A stretch of DNA of 64,000 bases. It comes from Stenocarpella maydis. Lineage: Eukaryota > Ascomycota > Sordariomycetes > Diaporthales > Diaporthaceae. The position numbers and the translations under genes are program-made. The stretch is from positions 15,747 through 79,746 of the forward strand of contig NQMI01000089.1 of NCBI GenBank assembly GCA_002270565.1. Reading direction: 5' to 3'. This document shows positions 9,383-23,021 of the stretch, piece by piece. The notes below the pieces were generated by a model. It made no database searches. It worked only from the letters and a program-made list of their open reading frames with translations, and was not told where the DNA came from. Each line of letters begins with the position of its first letter. Position 1 is the first letter of the stretch.

Positions 9383-12300
9383 TCAGAGTTGGCCAAGGCG
9401 AATGTGCCTGCGTTTACGACAAGACTGACAGCAGAGCGTGTCGTGACGGCCGCCATGTAACACGGACAACATGGAGACCTGCTCGATCCAGAAAAGACAT
9501 ACACAGAGTTATGTGGATCCGATCTCTACGTTATAGCAGTCCGGCCTCAGATTCGTGCGTTATGGCAGAGAACGGGCAACCAGACGCGCAGCCCAGATAA
9601 CATAAAGCCCATCAATGTGAGGGTGTCAAGTTGGCGCCTGGCAGCTGAAGATGGATGAGCATGGCTGAGGGTTTATTGTATGCCAAACAAGTGGGGAATG
9701 AAGGGGTCGGACACTATAGCAATTCAAAAAATGATACCCCCCCCCCCAACCTTTTTTTTAATATATATATATATATTTGTGTGAAGCCAGAGAGGGTGAT
9801 TAAAGTGCGTGTATACTTTGGAGGGAGAGATGATGCCAGGCGATAGTCCTGTTGACCCTATTGGAACGTAATATTATGTGGAAGAAACGAGGTGGTCAGT
9901 GCAGCAGCAGTGCATGCTCGTGCCCGAGACGTTAAAAACGGTCGACTGGCGATAACTTCTTTGGGTGGCTTGCTTCAGCGCAGTTCTGCGCTGGGGCCTC
10001 TACACTACACTAACCGATTCTGTTTGGGTTGCGAGCCAGCCGCCTACCACGTGCATACTTCATCCGAACTGGTGCGTCGTTCGCTCGGAGCCGTCGGAGC
10101 TCGAATTGGCTCGAATTTGCTGGGAAAAGGGGCCGGGCCGCTAGAACTCCTGGCTTGCTGGAGAGAGGAAGATTTGGGGTCCGGCCGTGCCGTCGGGTTC
10201 TTGGTTATCGACCCACCACGGCAGGAGAGGAGGACCCTTGGACGTCTGGGGGCGGGGAAGACAGTGAGTGTGGTACGGGCCCGTCGCGGTTTCTGGTCGA
10301 GAAGGCCAAGTGTTGACAGGTTGGAAAGCAGGAACAGAACGTGGCATGAATGTGGCGAAATTGCAAATGTGACACAGCGAGTGCAGTGCAGACAGCGAAG
10401 GTGAGGGTGATGATGTATTGTTTGTTTTGATCAGCGCCTCGTAGAATCCATATCTTTCTTGTCAGGCTAACAATGTGAACAAGCGACAAAAGTGGGCCAG
10501 GCACGGAGCAATTCAACCCCACCAGTGTCGGGTCCCATGAAGGCGTTGGGACTAGCTGGGCTGATGATATATCAAACCTAAAACCCAAATTGGGGCTTGA
10601 AGGAGACAGATATTCTCATCACCTTCCTAGTGTACAACCGCTTCCAGCCCGTGTTGTCTTCATGCACTTGTGTGTGAGTGCATGCGAGATGCTGTGTGGC
10701 TCGTCCGGCAGGCAGGCAGGGATAGCCAGGATAGGCCGTCAGCAACATGGCCTCGTGTCGGTCATTATCAGCACAGAGTTTCAGGAAATCCCAAGAGCAA
10801 CCCAAAAATGGATGTCGGCCAATGATGCACCTGGAACTCTTGATGAGTGAGGGTTATGATAATGTCGCATTGTAAATAAAGGGTACTCAGAGCATGCTTG
10901 TATGCGTCACGGGCAGAAGAACCGGATGTCCCCTACTGCCCTGTGTCTGGTTTTGTGCGAGGGACCAGACCATACTCGAGCAATGTCGATTTTGCCAAGC
11001 TTCACGGGTGTGCGTCATTGCTTAACTGGGTATTACAGGATGATGCGGCGAGGAAGCTCGGTGAAAGGTGAGGTGTCGAGGTAGCATTATTTCTGGCGGG
11101 TTCTGTCGCGTCTTGTGCCTCTGAACGGCAATCTTGGCAGGGTTGTTGTAGTGGTTGCAGAGAGGTGCCGTGCTGCCGTCCCAGGTCGTGTTGATTGATT
11201 GGGCGTGAAGGAAAGGGTGCCTGAGGGGTCCACAATGCCGCCAGTCAGGATGGACGAGGCCATTACACTAGACCCTCAGACCCTGAGCTCAACAACACAA
11301 TGGCCTCGGAGGAGGGACCCAGGGACCACCCAGGGGCCGGGACCACCCAAGGGGGAGGGGGGGCATCACAGGGGCTGGAAAGAGGGGATATACCGCCACC
11401 CCAGGAAAGAAGGGGGCTGGTATTGTTTACCTTTGTGTTGTTACTGTCATTTTTGTTGATGTTGTTGTTGTTGTTGTTATTATTATTATTTGTGGTTGTG
11501 TTTGAATGGGTCTCACTCTCTCACGACCAGGGCGAGACCCATCCGCTGTTCAAAACAGGATCGAGGAGACCTGGCTGTTTTTAGACACCACCCGGCCGTC
11601 CACCTGCAAAGGAGAGGGGGGGCATGGGAAGAGGGACGAGGAAAACGAGACTAGTTTGTTGGGAATGGTTTGGCGATGGTGATGGCCACGGGTGGAAATG
11701 CCAGTACTATAAAATATGCGCTAGATGCATGATGCTCGGTCTGGTAATAAAGATTTTCATCAAGCAGTAGCAAGATGGTGTTGGACAAGAGTGCAGTACA
11801 CAAGCAGACAAGCTGGCAAGGTGGGAAATCAGATCTCGGGAGGGATATCCCATGGGACACGCCATGTCATGCAAGCCAAGGCCACATGCCAAAGGGGAAC
11901 ATTAACATTTCACTTGAAGAGCCGACAGGGGTTGTACCCACCGCCTTGCAACTGCCCCACAAAAACGCGTCTCGAAACCGCGAATGCTGCTTCCCAACAA
12001 GGAAAGGGGTAAACAAGAACGCGACTTCCCACCACACCATCACTGCCGACGACTCTCTGCTGCTTGCACGTCGCATCAAGAAAGACCAACAAGGAACACT
12101 TCAACATCAGGCAGACCTTGCAAGGAACCTGCTACTTTTCTAGTCTGCTTTGCCTCCAACTCCCCTCCCACCTGTTCCTGCGCCCGGATCTGTCCCATCC
12201 ATCCATCCGTCCATCAATCTATCAATCATCCCGTCACTCCCCCTGACCACACCACACCTCCGACCCATCTCATCTCGATCGCCATCACGGACGCTCCTCC

Positions 12301-12971
12301 TGCGGCACAGACACCTGTGACGTTCCATTTTCCATCTTTTACCGCCAAGGCCTTACTTGCACTCGAGCGAAAAACCTGACAAGATACCCAAGATATACCT
12401 CGTCGTCAGTCGCCACTGCTTCAATCGTACAGACACCAGCAGGCAGGCAGGCAGGCAGGCATCCTTACAGCCAACCCACGTATCGTGTGCTGTCGCATCT
12501 GCGCGCTTCCACAACCACAACTACTTGGACCCTTGGCCAGACTTTCGTTCTGTTCGCAAGCTGTCAGCATACAACAGGATCTCATTGCCGTAATTGCAGC
12601 CTACCTCCACTACCTGCATAGAGTTGCGACGAACCCGCCTCCTTGTTTACCTCGCGCCCAAAAAGGTACTTCACTTTGTCAGCAGTCATCCAAACATCGC
12701 CACCCTGGGTCAGAAGTTGTTGAACATATTCGAAATGGTCCGATACCGCCCGGACTTCTCTTCTTGACCCTCTCCTCACCATATCGGCCGACTTGCTGTT
12801 CCTTGTCCTATTCACTCTGTTGCCTGAGCTTCTGGTTTCTGCCTATCCTCATCACTGCCGCCTGAAAACCAACCACCGCGAACCGGAAGTGAATGCTCTT
12901 ATACTGCGCATCACTAATAGCGTTACTGCGACGAAGCCTAGATTTCATCCTTGACATTTGCATCCAGAGTC
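9383..12971. other. MED1-wee1 intergenic region
   Basis: No convincing gene is seen. The first part should hold the MED1 3' UTR. Simple sequence lies at 9,737-9,776 (C run, T run and TA repeat), 11,452-11,490 (TTG/TTA triplets) and 12,441-12,462 (CAGG repeat). From about 12,140 the strand is pyrimidine-rich with TCCA/ATCC repeats, as expected of a fungal promoter and 5' leader before wee1. The leader includes a short upstream ORF (ATG 12,735, 10 codons plus stop). Confidence 0.5.
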
Positions 12972-13033
12972 ATGTCGTATTCGAACGGCAGCGGCGGCAC
13001 CCTCACCCTCCCTTCACCAAACAGTGTGCATAA
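12893..13033 (+). promoter_or_regulatory. overlapping upstream ORF of wee1
   Basis: An ATG at 12,893 opens a 46-codon frame that runs past the wee1 start (12,972) in another frame and stops at 13,031-13,033. If the transcript starts upstream of 12,893 and this part is not spliced out, scanning ribosomes would meet this ATG first, and wee1 translation would need leaky scanning. The context GTGAATGC is weak, which would allow this. Transcript data are needed to know whether it is in the mRNA. Confidence 0.4.
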
Positions 13034-16000
13034 CGTTGATGTCACTGCTGCGGTGCGCTCCTTGAGGCGCTCAATCTCGCGCTCACCTTCGAAATTCAAC
13101 CTCGTGAGGGCAGCACCTCAGAGCTCCGACGGCTCCCTCTCGTCTCCCAATTCTCCCTCGCCCTGTCGCGTCATCCAGCGACCAATGCCACCAGCCTCTG
13201 CTCCTCATCTGTCACATCACTACTCACAGTCTAAACTCTCAACACCTTTCCGCGCAGGTGTGAAGCTCTCGCTCCGCTCCGGAAAACCGAAGGCCGCATC
13301 TGCCAAACCAATCTCCCGAGCTCACCGCATTTCTCCCAAGAGTCCTATCAAGCGCGCTTTGAGCAACACGAGCGATTCCGGGAACTCGACCCTCTCGTCT
13401 TCGCCTCCCGCCGTGGACCCGTTGGCGGGCCAGGAAAACGACCTCTTTAGCAACCTTCCGATGACGCTGAGCCCTACTTCACGCAAGAGCTCCGAGAGGC
13501 ATCACGCGCGCCACTCCATGCATCTCGACGTGTCCGGCGCTTCCAAGAATACATTCCCGCGCCTATTCGACTTCAAGGCGGACCCTATACCCTCCAGTTC
13601 CATCAGTCCCCTGAAGCGCAGCGATGCGGTCATGAATCTCGACCAGGCGCACATCGACAATCCCGTTGCAAAGCGTCGTAGCCTGCACGGCATCTCAAAC
13701 TTGCCCTCCGAGGGTTCCGACATATTCGACGTTTCCTCGCCCACGCCTCAGTGTTTCGAGATCCACGAGGACCCAAACAAGGAATACGAGCTGGACAACA
13801 AGACCTCCATATTCCGCGACAGCCTGGCCTCGCCGACGCCAGCCGCCATGCCTCGCCGTTCCGACTCGTTGCGCAAGTCAACCATTCAGCAACGCCAAGA
13901 TGATAGATCGTCCTGGGGGCGACGCCAGGGTGAAAAGCACCTGGCACAACTCGGCGCCGAAGCGTCCACCCCGATTGCCCGGAACAGACCGCGCGTGTCC
14001 CTGGACCAATTTGTACAGCCAGCGCTGTCCCGTGACAGCCCATTTTCGGCGCAGCCGCCCTTGCCGAACCAGTCACTGCACATGCTAGACCGACAAAATG
14101 CTCCGCTCCAGCCGCATCCCTTGTCGCGGTCGCTTACCACGTCTTCTTCCAACTCGAGTATTGCAGATGACTCTCCCACCCACATTCCTGTTCAGTTCGA
14201 AAAGCCGAGGGCCCACCCGTTCGCCAGGTCCCTGCCCGTCGGGGCGCGGCCCGTACATGAGGGTGGCAACAGGAATACAGCGACGCCCGCCTACAAGTCG
14301 GCGAGGCCGCTCCAGGACGCCTTCAAGTCGACCGGGTTGATTTCCAAGGTGAACCGCAATCCGGAGAAGGAGCCTTCGTTTGGCGGGTCGAAAGCAGTCA
14401 TGCCCGACACCCCATGCAAGAAGCCGATTTACCCTTCCAACACATACCCGCCCTCCTCTGGCGGTGGTAAGGGACGCCACCGCCATTCATTTGGCTCACC
14501 CTCCAGTCCATTCGCGCCGGGCCGCAAGGATAACAATTTTGTACTCGGAGAACCCGACAAGGTGGCCAGCTTATTCAGGCCCCTCCAAAAGGGCCACACT
14601 CGCAAGGGCAGCATCTTCAACTTCGACTCGGACATTGACCCTCAGAGCTTTGCCGATATCGAGTTCCCACCGACGCCGACCAAGTCGGTTTTGTTCAGGA
14701 GCCTTGGAAACTCCAGATCACTTGGCGCAGCAGGTGAGACACCTTTTGCGAGGACGATACCCGCGCCAGTCTCTGCCGTTGGCTTCCGCGACCGCCGCCC
14801 AACGCCTGATCCAATGTGTAAGTCGGCACCTTTCAAGAAGAACGCGTCAGCTTCGGGAGATGAGGGCCATACGTCCTTCGGGGCAGTCAATACTACTGCT
14901 GTACCTGAGGGCGATATGTCTTGGCCATTCTCAGAATCACTCCTCTCGTTCGGAGATTCTCGAGCCCGGCGAGGGTCCCGTCTCCCTCCCAAGCCGCTCA
15001 AGCTCCGTTCTACCAGTTCTACCACCCCGACCCTGTCTAGCGAAAGGAAAGTTGACTTTGCTGAAACAACGTATGTGATCACAGCCAGCCCATTGGGCCC
15101 CCTGGACAGCCTCAGAGCCAATTCCCCAAAGACCCCGTGCAGCAGCAGCAACCTCGTACCACCCGATCCTAGTTCACTCTCCATATCTAACCATGAAGCC
15201 CCGGGTAATACGACATTCGGATCATTCCCACCAGCAACACCGACCTCAAGACAAGCTGATCACTTTGGCTTTGCTGACCGTCGCATGAGCATCACACCTA
15301 TCAATGCGCAAGGCCCAAGCGACGTTGATATGGTGCTCAACTCTCTTTTCGACCACGTCGAACTTGTTGGAAAGGGCGAGTTTTCTCAGGTCTTCAAAGT
15401 CACAGAGATCAGTCAGCCAAAGACCATCGCTTCCATAAGCGGCACTCCGGGGACCCCCCCAACCCCTTCGCAAGCACGCGTTTTTGCTGTGAAGAAGACC
15501 CGCCTCCCCTTCTTCGGCGCGAAGGATCGCGAGGCTAAGCTTAGAGAAGTGAACATTCTGAAGGCCCTTCGAAACTCGCCCCATGTGCTGCAGTATGTCG
15601 ACAGTTGGGAAAAGCAATTCCATCTTTATATCCAGACCGAGTATTGCGAGGAGGGTAGCCTCTCGGAGTTTCTGGGGACTGTTGGCTCCGCAGGTCGCCT
15701 GGACGACTTCAGAATCTGGAAGATTCTGGTCGAGGCAAGCATGGTAAGGACTTGGAAGCCGTCCGAATCCAGCACGTACGAGCCACTAACGAAGTACGTA
15801 GGGTCTACAGAGCATCCACGAAGCTGGTTTTATCCACCTAGACTTCAAGCCCGCAAACGTCCTGATCAACTATGAGGGCACCCTCAAGATCGGGGACTTT
15901 GGCTTGGCGACCCCTTGGCCGGCAGCACGTGGCATCGAAGGCGAAGGAGATCGGCGCTACATAGCACCGGAGATCCTTCAGGGCAAATACGACAAGCCTG

Positions 16001-16602
16001 CCGACGTCTTCGCACTTGGCTTGATCATGTTCGAGATCGCCAGCAACGTTTGGCTTCCAGATAACGGACCTCACTGGCTAGCACTTCGCGAAGGCAACTT
16101 TTCTGCTGTCCCGACGGGTCCTCTGACTGGGAGTGAAGCCGATGCTTTGGTTCGTGATGCGACAGGAATGCCCGTCGTGGGTGATCTTGACAGCGCGCAT
16201 GGAGTCTCGCCGCTCACCGACGACGAACACTCAAACGGCCATGAACATTCTGGTGCGGACGAGAGCTGGCAGAACTTCCCTTTCAACTTCACATCATCGT
16301 CTACTCGTGACGTCAGCAATCTGTTTGGCACTCCCAAACGCGTCGAGCTCGAGCACCCTCCTCACTTCATGGTGGAGGCAGGACATGTCGACTCGCTCGA
16401 CAACATTGTGCAGTGGATGCTCGCCTCGGACCCATCGAACCGCCCTTCAGTCCAACAGGTACTCGAGATAGAGTCTGTAAGATGGGTGACCACTCACCGC
16501 CGTGCCGGTGCTACCGTCTTCGAGGGCAACTGGGGACCGCAAGAGGATGTCCAGGATGGCCAGGATGACAGCCTGAGTGACACGGTGATGACGGACGCCT
16601 GA
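12972..16602 (+). CDS. wee1: Wee1-family protein kinase (mitotic inhibitor)
   Basis: Wee1 phosphorylates the inhibitory tyrosine of CDK1 (Cdc2) and delays mitosis. Exon 1 is 12,972-15,743 and exon 2 is 15,802-16,602. The 58-bp intron has donor GTAAGG, branch CACTAAC and acceptor CGTAG. The product is 1,190 aa. The start at 12,972 gives an N-terminus with 'GGTLTLPSP' and 'VDVTAAVRSLRRSISRSPSKF', which I recognise from filamentous-fungal Wee1. Residues ~1-790 are Ser/Pro-rich with many S/T-P sites, as in Wee1 regulatory regions. The kinase domain starts near 792: Gly loop 'GKGEFSQVF' (800-808), ATP lysine in 'FAVKK' (K841), catalytic loop His-Leu-Asp (936-938) in 'HLDFKPANV', DFG (956-958), and 'EGEGDRRYIAPE' (970-981), the Wee1-type activation segment. 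The His-Leu-Asp in place of HRD is typical of Wee1. The intron lies within the kinase domain. Confidence 0.93.
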
Positions 16603-18039
16603 AAATACTTCACATCTGGGGAGTAATCCCTCTCCAATGCCACATATCGTGGAAACATTTTGATCGACCTATCTGGATAGGGCCTCTCGTTGGGGCACAA
16701 ACGATCTGGACATTGACTGTTGAGGCCTTGTCCCTTGAATTCTATAGGCGTTCTGGCTGGATATTCACCATGCTGGAGCTGGGAATCATTTTGCCATGGC
16801 GCAGCTCGAAGGAATACTAGGAACGGGGGAGCACAGCACCCGTTCCCACATATCCGGCATTATCGACGGATTCTTATTACGACCCATGAGATGACGATAT
16901 TATGTCACGACGTTCCTTTCAACCAACTCAACGACCGAAACGTGCTTTCCCTTTGTTCTAAGCATATGGCAAGCTCGGTCGCTATTCGAATACAGCACTC
17001 GATATCCTCGTTATATTGTACAAATCGTACAACTCGGTGTGTTTAGGCGTGCGTTGATCACAAGTGTTTGTAACACTGCATCGCATGCGGCTCGCGTGTT
17101 TTCAAATGGTTTTCGGGATTTGGAATGTTTATTGGCTCTGTACTGTGTGGCGCCCAGGTCTCATCATTTGGCCAGATGAGATATTTGGTATGGTCTGAGG
17201 TTACAGGAGCATCATCACAGCATCGGGACCCACGGTAATGCGGCTAAGCACTTGTATGGACTAGAAAACTTTCATGGGGCTTTCTTGCTACCAAAGATCA
17301 AAGATGTCTAGGACATGGCATGTACATAATTACTTTTTGGCCGACTCGACAAGAGAGCCGCTGTAGTCTACAATCAAGATCTAGACAGCTCCCTGAAAAG
17401 GGATTGGCAGACAGATTATCGCTTGCATGCCAACGAAGACGCATCGAATGGGCCGGGTGGCTTATTGCTATCTGTCTGACAAAATGCTGCACGACCGCCG
17501 AATCCACAGAATGTATATACCATACCTAACTAGCCTATCGACACCTTAAAATTCCAGTTGTATGCCATCCAAACGCTGTTCATACACGTTGCTCTCCGCC
17601 GTGGGCCATCAGAGAAACACTGCTCCACTAGCTCTGGATCAGGCACGACTAGGCGTTAGCAGTCACGGCAAGGCACAGCACCCTCTGCCGTGCTTCACGT
17701 AGCAAGCATATGTGCTCCCCATCATGGTATCACAATTTCGATCACCGCCATAGTTCGTTCGTTCGTGCTCGTGCGCGCGTGTGCTAGCACACGCGCCAGC
17801 GCATGTCCACTCCCCGTGGACCGGTGCTAAACGCGCCGCCTGGGAGGCCAGGTTCTGCGAAGGAGATGGGTATTTTCCTAGGGTTAAAACGAAGTCTTCC
17901 CTCGCCTTGCGGGAGCGAGTGGCTCCATGGACGTCTTTCCTTGCGTTGCGAAGTGACTGGAACCGCAGTTGGCTAGTCGTGCGTGTGCTGACATGGCCCG
18001 GGAGATGTGTTCCGGCCATGGGTGACATCCACGACCGGG

Positions 18040-18057
18040 NNNNNNGGGGGGGGGGGG
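18040..18057. other. assembly gap (6 N) with G run
   Basis: Six Ns at 18,040-18,045 are followed by twelve Gs. Local sequence length is unreliable here. Confidence 0.95.
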
Positions 18058-21000
18058 CGCGGCGGCGAAATCATGTCAGCAGAGGTTCATACACTCCGCG
18101 GCGTTTTCAACAACGTAAATATGTCGGGGGAGAAATGTCGTGGGTGATGATCCAAGTCTCATGAGTGGTGGTTAGACCATGGGGCTGAGTACGTCGTGCT
18201 CAGCCGGTACCGCGAATAACGTCGGTGTAGTTGTGGCCTCGGCATCTTACCTTGGAGCTGACAACAGGCTGAATAGCAGTAGGCGTGTTCTACTGAGCAG
18301 TGAAGGCCCAGCGGTTTCTTTGACCGAAGAAGGCTGCGCCTCACACCAGGATATCGCCGCCATATGGACACGCCCACAACTGCTCTGAACCTTCCAGTGA
18401 CGATACTTTTTCAGGGACTCGTAGACAGTATTGATGTCAAAGTCTGGCGTGCCTCTGCTGCAAAATCTTGACCGTTGTGCTCACGCTCGAACCACCCAGG
18501 ACTCAGCTGCCAGTGAGTTGGAGGCGTCACCCAGCCGCTTGCCCACGTGAGCTGAGCCGCCCATGCCGCAAGACAATGTCTCCCGACGTGCATAGGTTGG
18601 TCTAGAAAACCGCACGGCTCGGCAACGTGAAAAAGCCGAAGCTCTTCTCGACTTCCCGTACGTGCCGTCAGGTTCAGCCACAACGGGAAGGAGTCAGCCA
18701 GGCGCCCAGGCGCGGGCGGTTAGGTGGCCAGCTTTCCTCAGTCGCTTCGGGTGGACAGCTCATCACAGGCGCACAAGGCAGCCAGGCCGCCCGCGTCGCC
18801 AGGCCGCAGCACACAGAGGCTGTAGAACATGGGGATGGGAGGGGTTGCAAGGGCTCCGACGTCCACCAAGATGAAGAGATCCTGTGCGGATCCCCCTTCT
18901 TTTTGGGGGCCTCTTTGTGTAACAGACGGACCGAGATGCGGTGAGGTGTGCTTGGGAGATGTGTGCGTGGATTTCTTCACCGAGTAACGCGGAGTTTAGC
19001 CCCTAGCTCTAATGAGAGGTTGATTGTCCATGTCATGATCTAAAACAACCGGATCGCCCGAATCGATTCACTGGCCTACGCTTAAACAGCGCACTGAAAA
19101 TGTCAGAAATATTGCGCCCGGTTTACCAGTCAACGCCCAGTCGTTTCCCGCGTCACAAGGCTGGCACTCGTCGGCAACGGCGGTACCGGTCTCGGTTTCC
19201 CAGGGGCAGACGGCAGCCCGAATGATGCAGCCATCAGGAGAGCCAAATAAGGGGCAAGCCGAAAGTCACCATGAGATATCGGTTCGGTAATGCTCCCCGC
19301 GACGTCTCCCAAGGACGGATGCCGATGTGCGGTGCGGATTACCCGGAAATAGCACATGAGACAAGGACAGTAGCGGCGTGGGTACTCGTCAAGTGCCCCC
19401 AGGTCCTCTGTTTTTTTATGCTGATGCTGATGCTGATGCAGACAGCTCTCTTCAGAGCAAAAGCGAGCCTCAGGCGACCATAGATGCGTCTCCGTCTGGG
19501 TGGCAATTTCCCTTTATGCGCGCCGGAAAACAGCTGCAGTAGCGCGAAGGTGCTAGCGACCGAAGCGGGTATGGGTCCCGGGACTTAGAAGAGAGACTAG
19601 GTGACAAGGCTGATGGTCCTGCCGTCAGCAGGCAGGCTACCGGAGTTTCCCAGGCTACGTCTGACGATCTGCAACAAGGCGTCTTAATTGCAGAGTGCGA
19701 GCTATGTTTTTGCCCTGTATCGATAATCAGAGTGCATCCCTCCACGAGCCTGGCAAGCCATGATGATGGGCTGATGGCAGCAAACGACCAATCGGTGACG
19801 AGGGACGGAGTTCTCTACCGGTATAGCTGCTATATGCCGAAAGAATAATACAATATCGGTTGTTCGCCTCCGATTCTGCGTCGTGAGCTTGTCGCGAATT
19901 AACGGGATCTTTTGAGGTTGCATCTGGGACCAGACTAAGTGAGAGTCAACCAACAGTACCTTTTTTTAGTTTTGCCCGTGTCCAATGTTCATTTGTCAAA
20001 CCTCAATAGCCTTCCAGCCTGCTGGGTTCGCTCTGCACACGGGTCGCGAGCCCAAGTTAGGTCGTCAATAGTCGTGGCAGATTAGCTCCACTCCTAGAAT
20101 GACTTCAAGCATGGCGGCACCCGTCCATCTACTGTGTGTGTGCCAAGGGCCGGCCTAGTTCTTGCCATAAGATGTCTTAGGACTGGTGTGCTAGGTGTGC
20201 GTCGGTCAAGTTCAGTGCGCCAATTCAAACGAGGTTGTGCCTTGTGGCGACCCGGCCTTGAACATTGAATTGACTGTTGGAATGCTGCGGAATCCGGCCA
20301 CGGCATTTGGCGAGTGCAGATCGCCAAGGGTACTGTTCGGAGGGACGTGCGACGTTGCGTTGGCCTGCTGGAAGCAGCAAGCAAGTGCTTTGACCACTCG
20401 CAAGCCTCTGCGCCGGCCTATTTATCCTGTTATTGATTGATAAATCACAGCGACTATTATCTACGAAGCCGTATTCACATGCCAAGCCCGTAGAGGCATT
20501 TCCGAGGGCGGTGCAGTGCAGCTCAACATTTGGCGCCCGCGAGGTTACGGAGCAGCCGCCCACCACGTGCTGCTGAAAGTTGAATCGCACGAGCCTTGGG
20601 GGGTGAGGTGCATGCCCCAATCAGGTGACGCGTAGCGTCTGTGCCAAAATGATCGGGACTGCACCCCGTGATAGATCTCTTGTGAGGTTCCTGCGGCAGA
20701 AGATCCGAAGATCCCCTCCATCAGGCTCGTCAATGCGTGTCGTCCTCACGCGACAGCAGGGTATTCCCGTAGGCCAGGAAATCGCAATGAAACCTGTGCT
20801 CCTATCAGGAATTGAGTGATCAAGAGGCTGGTGTGTCGAAGTTGTTGATGTCTGATGTCCGCTGAGCACAGCAAAAGGTCCCACGCTGACGTGGTCGCCG
20901 AGCACCAGGGTTGCTGGAATTACCCGTTTGTTTTGTGCGGTACCTTGCATCGCTGGATCGCAGAGGGGAACGGTACCAATTGGACCGCTGGCCGCTAGAG

Positions 21001-23010
21001 ATGCAGGTTTTGGTGCGGGACATGGCAATGGCAGCAACGCGCCTCTATTCCAAATCCAGATTGCGCCCCGACGGAGTCGTCTGCAGGCAAACTTAACTTG
21101 AGCCGAGATGCCTTGGAAACATGCGCGTGCTCTTGTGCGAGGGCCAGGATGAGGGAGGGTATCGACAAGGCGACAGCATTTGATCACGGTGGTGATTCGC
21201 GTCCTCGTCAGTTTCTGGGTCGCCTGGCACGGCTCGATCGATGTCGGGTAGGGCAGCAGTTCCGAAATTTAGGGCACGACAATCAACTCACACCCATACC
21301 CACACCAACATCCACACATGTGGGGACGGAGCTGGGGAGGAGGGAGAGTGGAGCACGGGTCTGTCTGCGTACCTAGGTATCTGCCTGCCTGTCCAGGCCG
21401 AGAAGCCATAAGCCACGAGGTGGAGAGTCTGAGAGTGCAGACTATCAGGCTATAGTAGATAGTGTACACAGCAGTTGTGTGTGGTGCCCAGGATCTGTTT
21501 TGGGTCAAGCGGTCCTCCACTGTAGTATAGTGTAGCATGTCTCAGTTGGAGACGGGTCCGGTCCACATGCATCAACAGGGAGTGCCCCGGTCTAGCCGGG
21601 GCAATTCCCCTTTTCCTGGGCGCAGAAACGAAAGTCTCAAGTCTTGAAATCTGCTAGCCAAGGTCGAAAGCGTGTGCTTGACGGTTGGCAGCGTGGTTAG
21701 TTTGGTTGATTTTTTTGGGGAGAGACAGAGGGAACTGGCCAGACGGAAAGGTTGCCGGGTTCAAGGTATCAGTCCGGGGTGGTTGTTGTCGGGTTCCTTT
21801 TTGCCCTCTGGCTCCTGTGGCTCTGGCTGGCTAGAGATGGTGAGAATGCTGCCGTCGTGCTGCAGTCGACCTGGTGTTGGTGCTGCTGCTGAGGATGATG
21901 ATGATGATGGGGTCCAGCCGCGGGTTGCGGATGTGGATGCGGGTGCGTATGCGGGTGCAGGTGAAGGCGCAGCTTGCAGGAGCATCTGCAGGTCAGGTGA
22001 TTGGCAGCATGACGAGGATGCGTGATGATGATGGAGAGGAAGACGAGGAAGGGATGGAATAAAATGGCGAGAGTCAAGTTGCAGGGTCGCATTGGGAGGG
22101 GAGAGGGCAAGATTGAAAGGAGACGTGGGACCCACAGACCCGCTCCAGTGCTGCTTGGGCGCGACATTGCACGGGCCCCACCTCGCGGTACCTTGGACGA
22201 GTGCCCCGAGCACGCAGACAGAGTAAGTAGATTCCGGTAGAGGATCCCTACTTCAAAATACACACTACCTAGGTCTACGACACCACACCACCTACCTACC
22301 TACACTAGGTACGGTACGCTACTGCGGGACCTGCTCGAGCTTCCAGGGCCAGCACTATGGTTGATCTAGTGTATGTAGTTTACACTAGGACAAACCAAGG
22401 TACGATAGGGAAAACGCATGTCCAAGGTTGGGGTGGTTTGAGAGGTTGGTCTCCATGGCTCTGATGAATACCCGGGGCTGCTCCACACACGAGTTTAATC
22501 TGCTCCCCCAGCCAGGCACCCGGTAATCAGTCAGTAATCCATGACCGTAACCATAACCACAAACAAACACAACGAGGTGCTACACCACATGTTTCTCCCT
22601 TCTATCATCTGTTGGGCCGTCACCACCTTCTTCCTTTCCCTGTCACGGGCCTGAGAGGGAAAACGCAGAAGCAGACGCAGACAACCGTCACACTTTGTTT
22701 CCTTTCTCTCTCCCTCTCACACTCTCTCTCCCCCTCTCACAGCCACTTTACGTTCTTGCCACTCAGCCAGTCCCTTTATGCTCGCTCTGGGGCGGGCGCC
22801 TTCACACGCTTCGATCCAACCCTGCTGGCTACACATCCTTCGTCCTTTCTTTCTCCGGCATCCATCCATCCGATATCTACAACCACTTTGGAGCGACTTG
22901 GTCTCGCACCCTTGAACTCTACACCTTGCTACAGAACCTGAGTTGAGCTATTGCTAAGCTCAAGCTTCGTCCTGGTGCCACGCCACTCGACGACACTGGG
23001 CCTCCCTCTG

Positions 23011-23021
23011 AACAGGTAAGC
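23011..23021 (+). promoter_or_regulatory. candidate 5' UTR splice donor
   Basis: AACAG|GTAAGC is a perfect fungal donor. It lies downstream of a CT-rich tract and about 1.6 kb upstream of the large coding region at 24,642, so it may begin a long leader intron. No acceptor could be chosen with confidence. Confidence 0.3.

Noticed and set aside
12951..12971. Seven-codon N-terminal extension of wee1
   Set aside because: It would need a TTG start; the ATG at 12,972 begins the conserved fungal Wee1 N-terminus.
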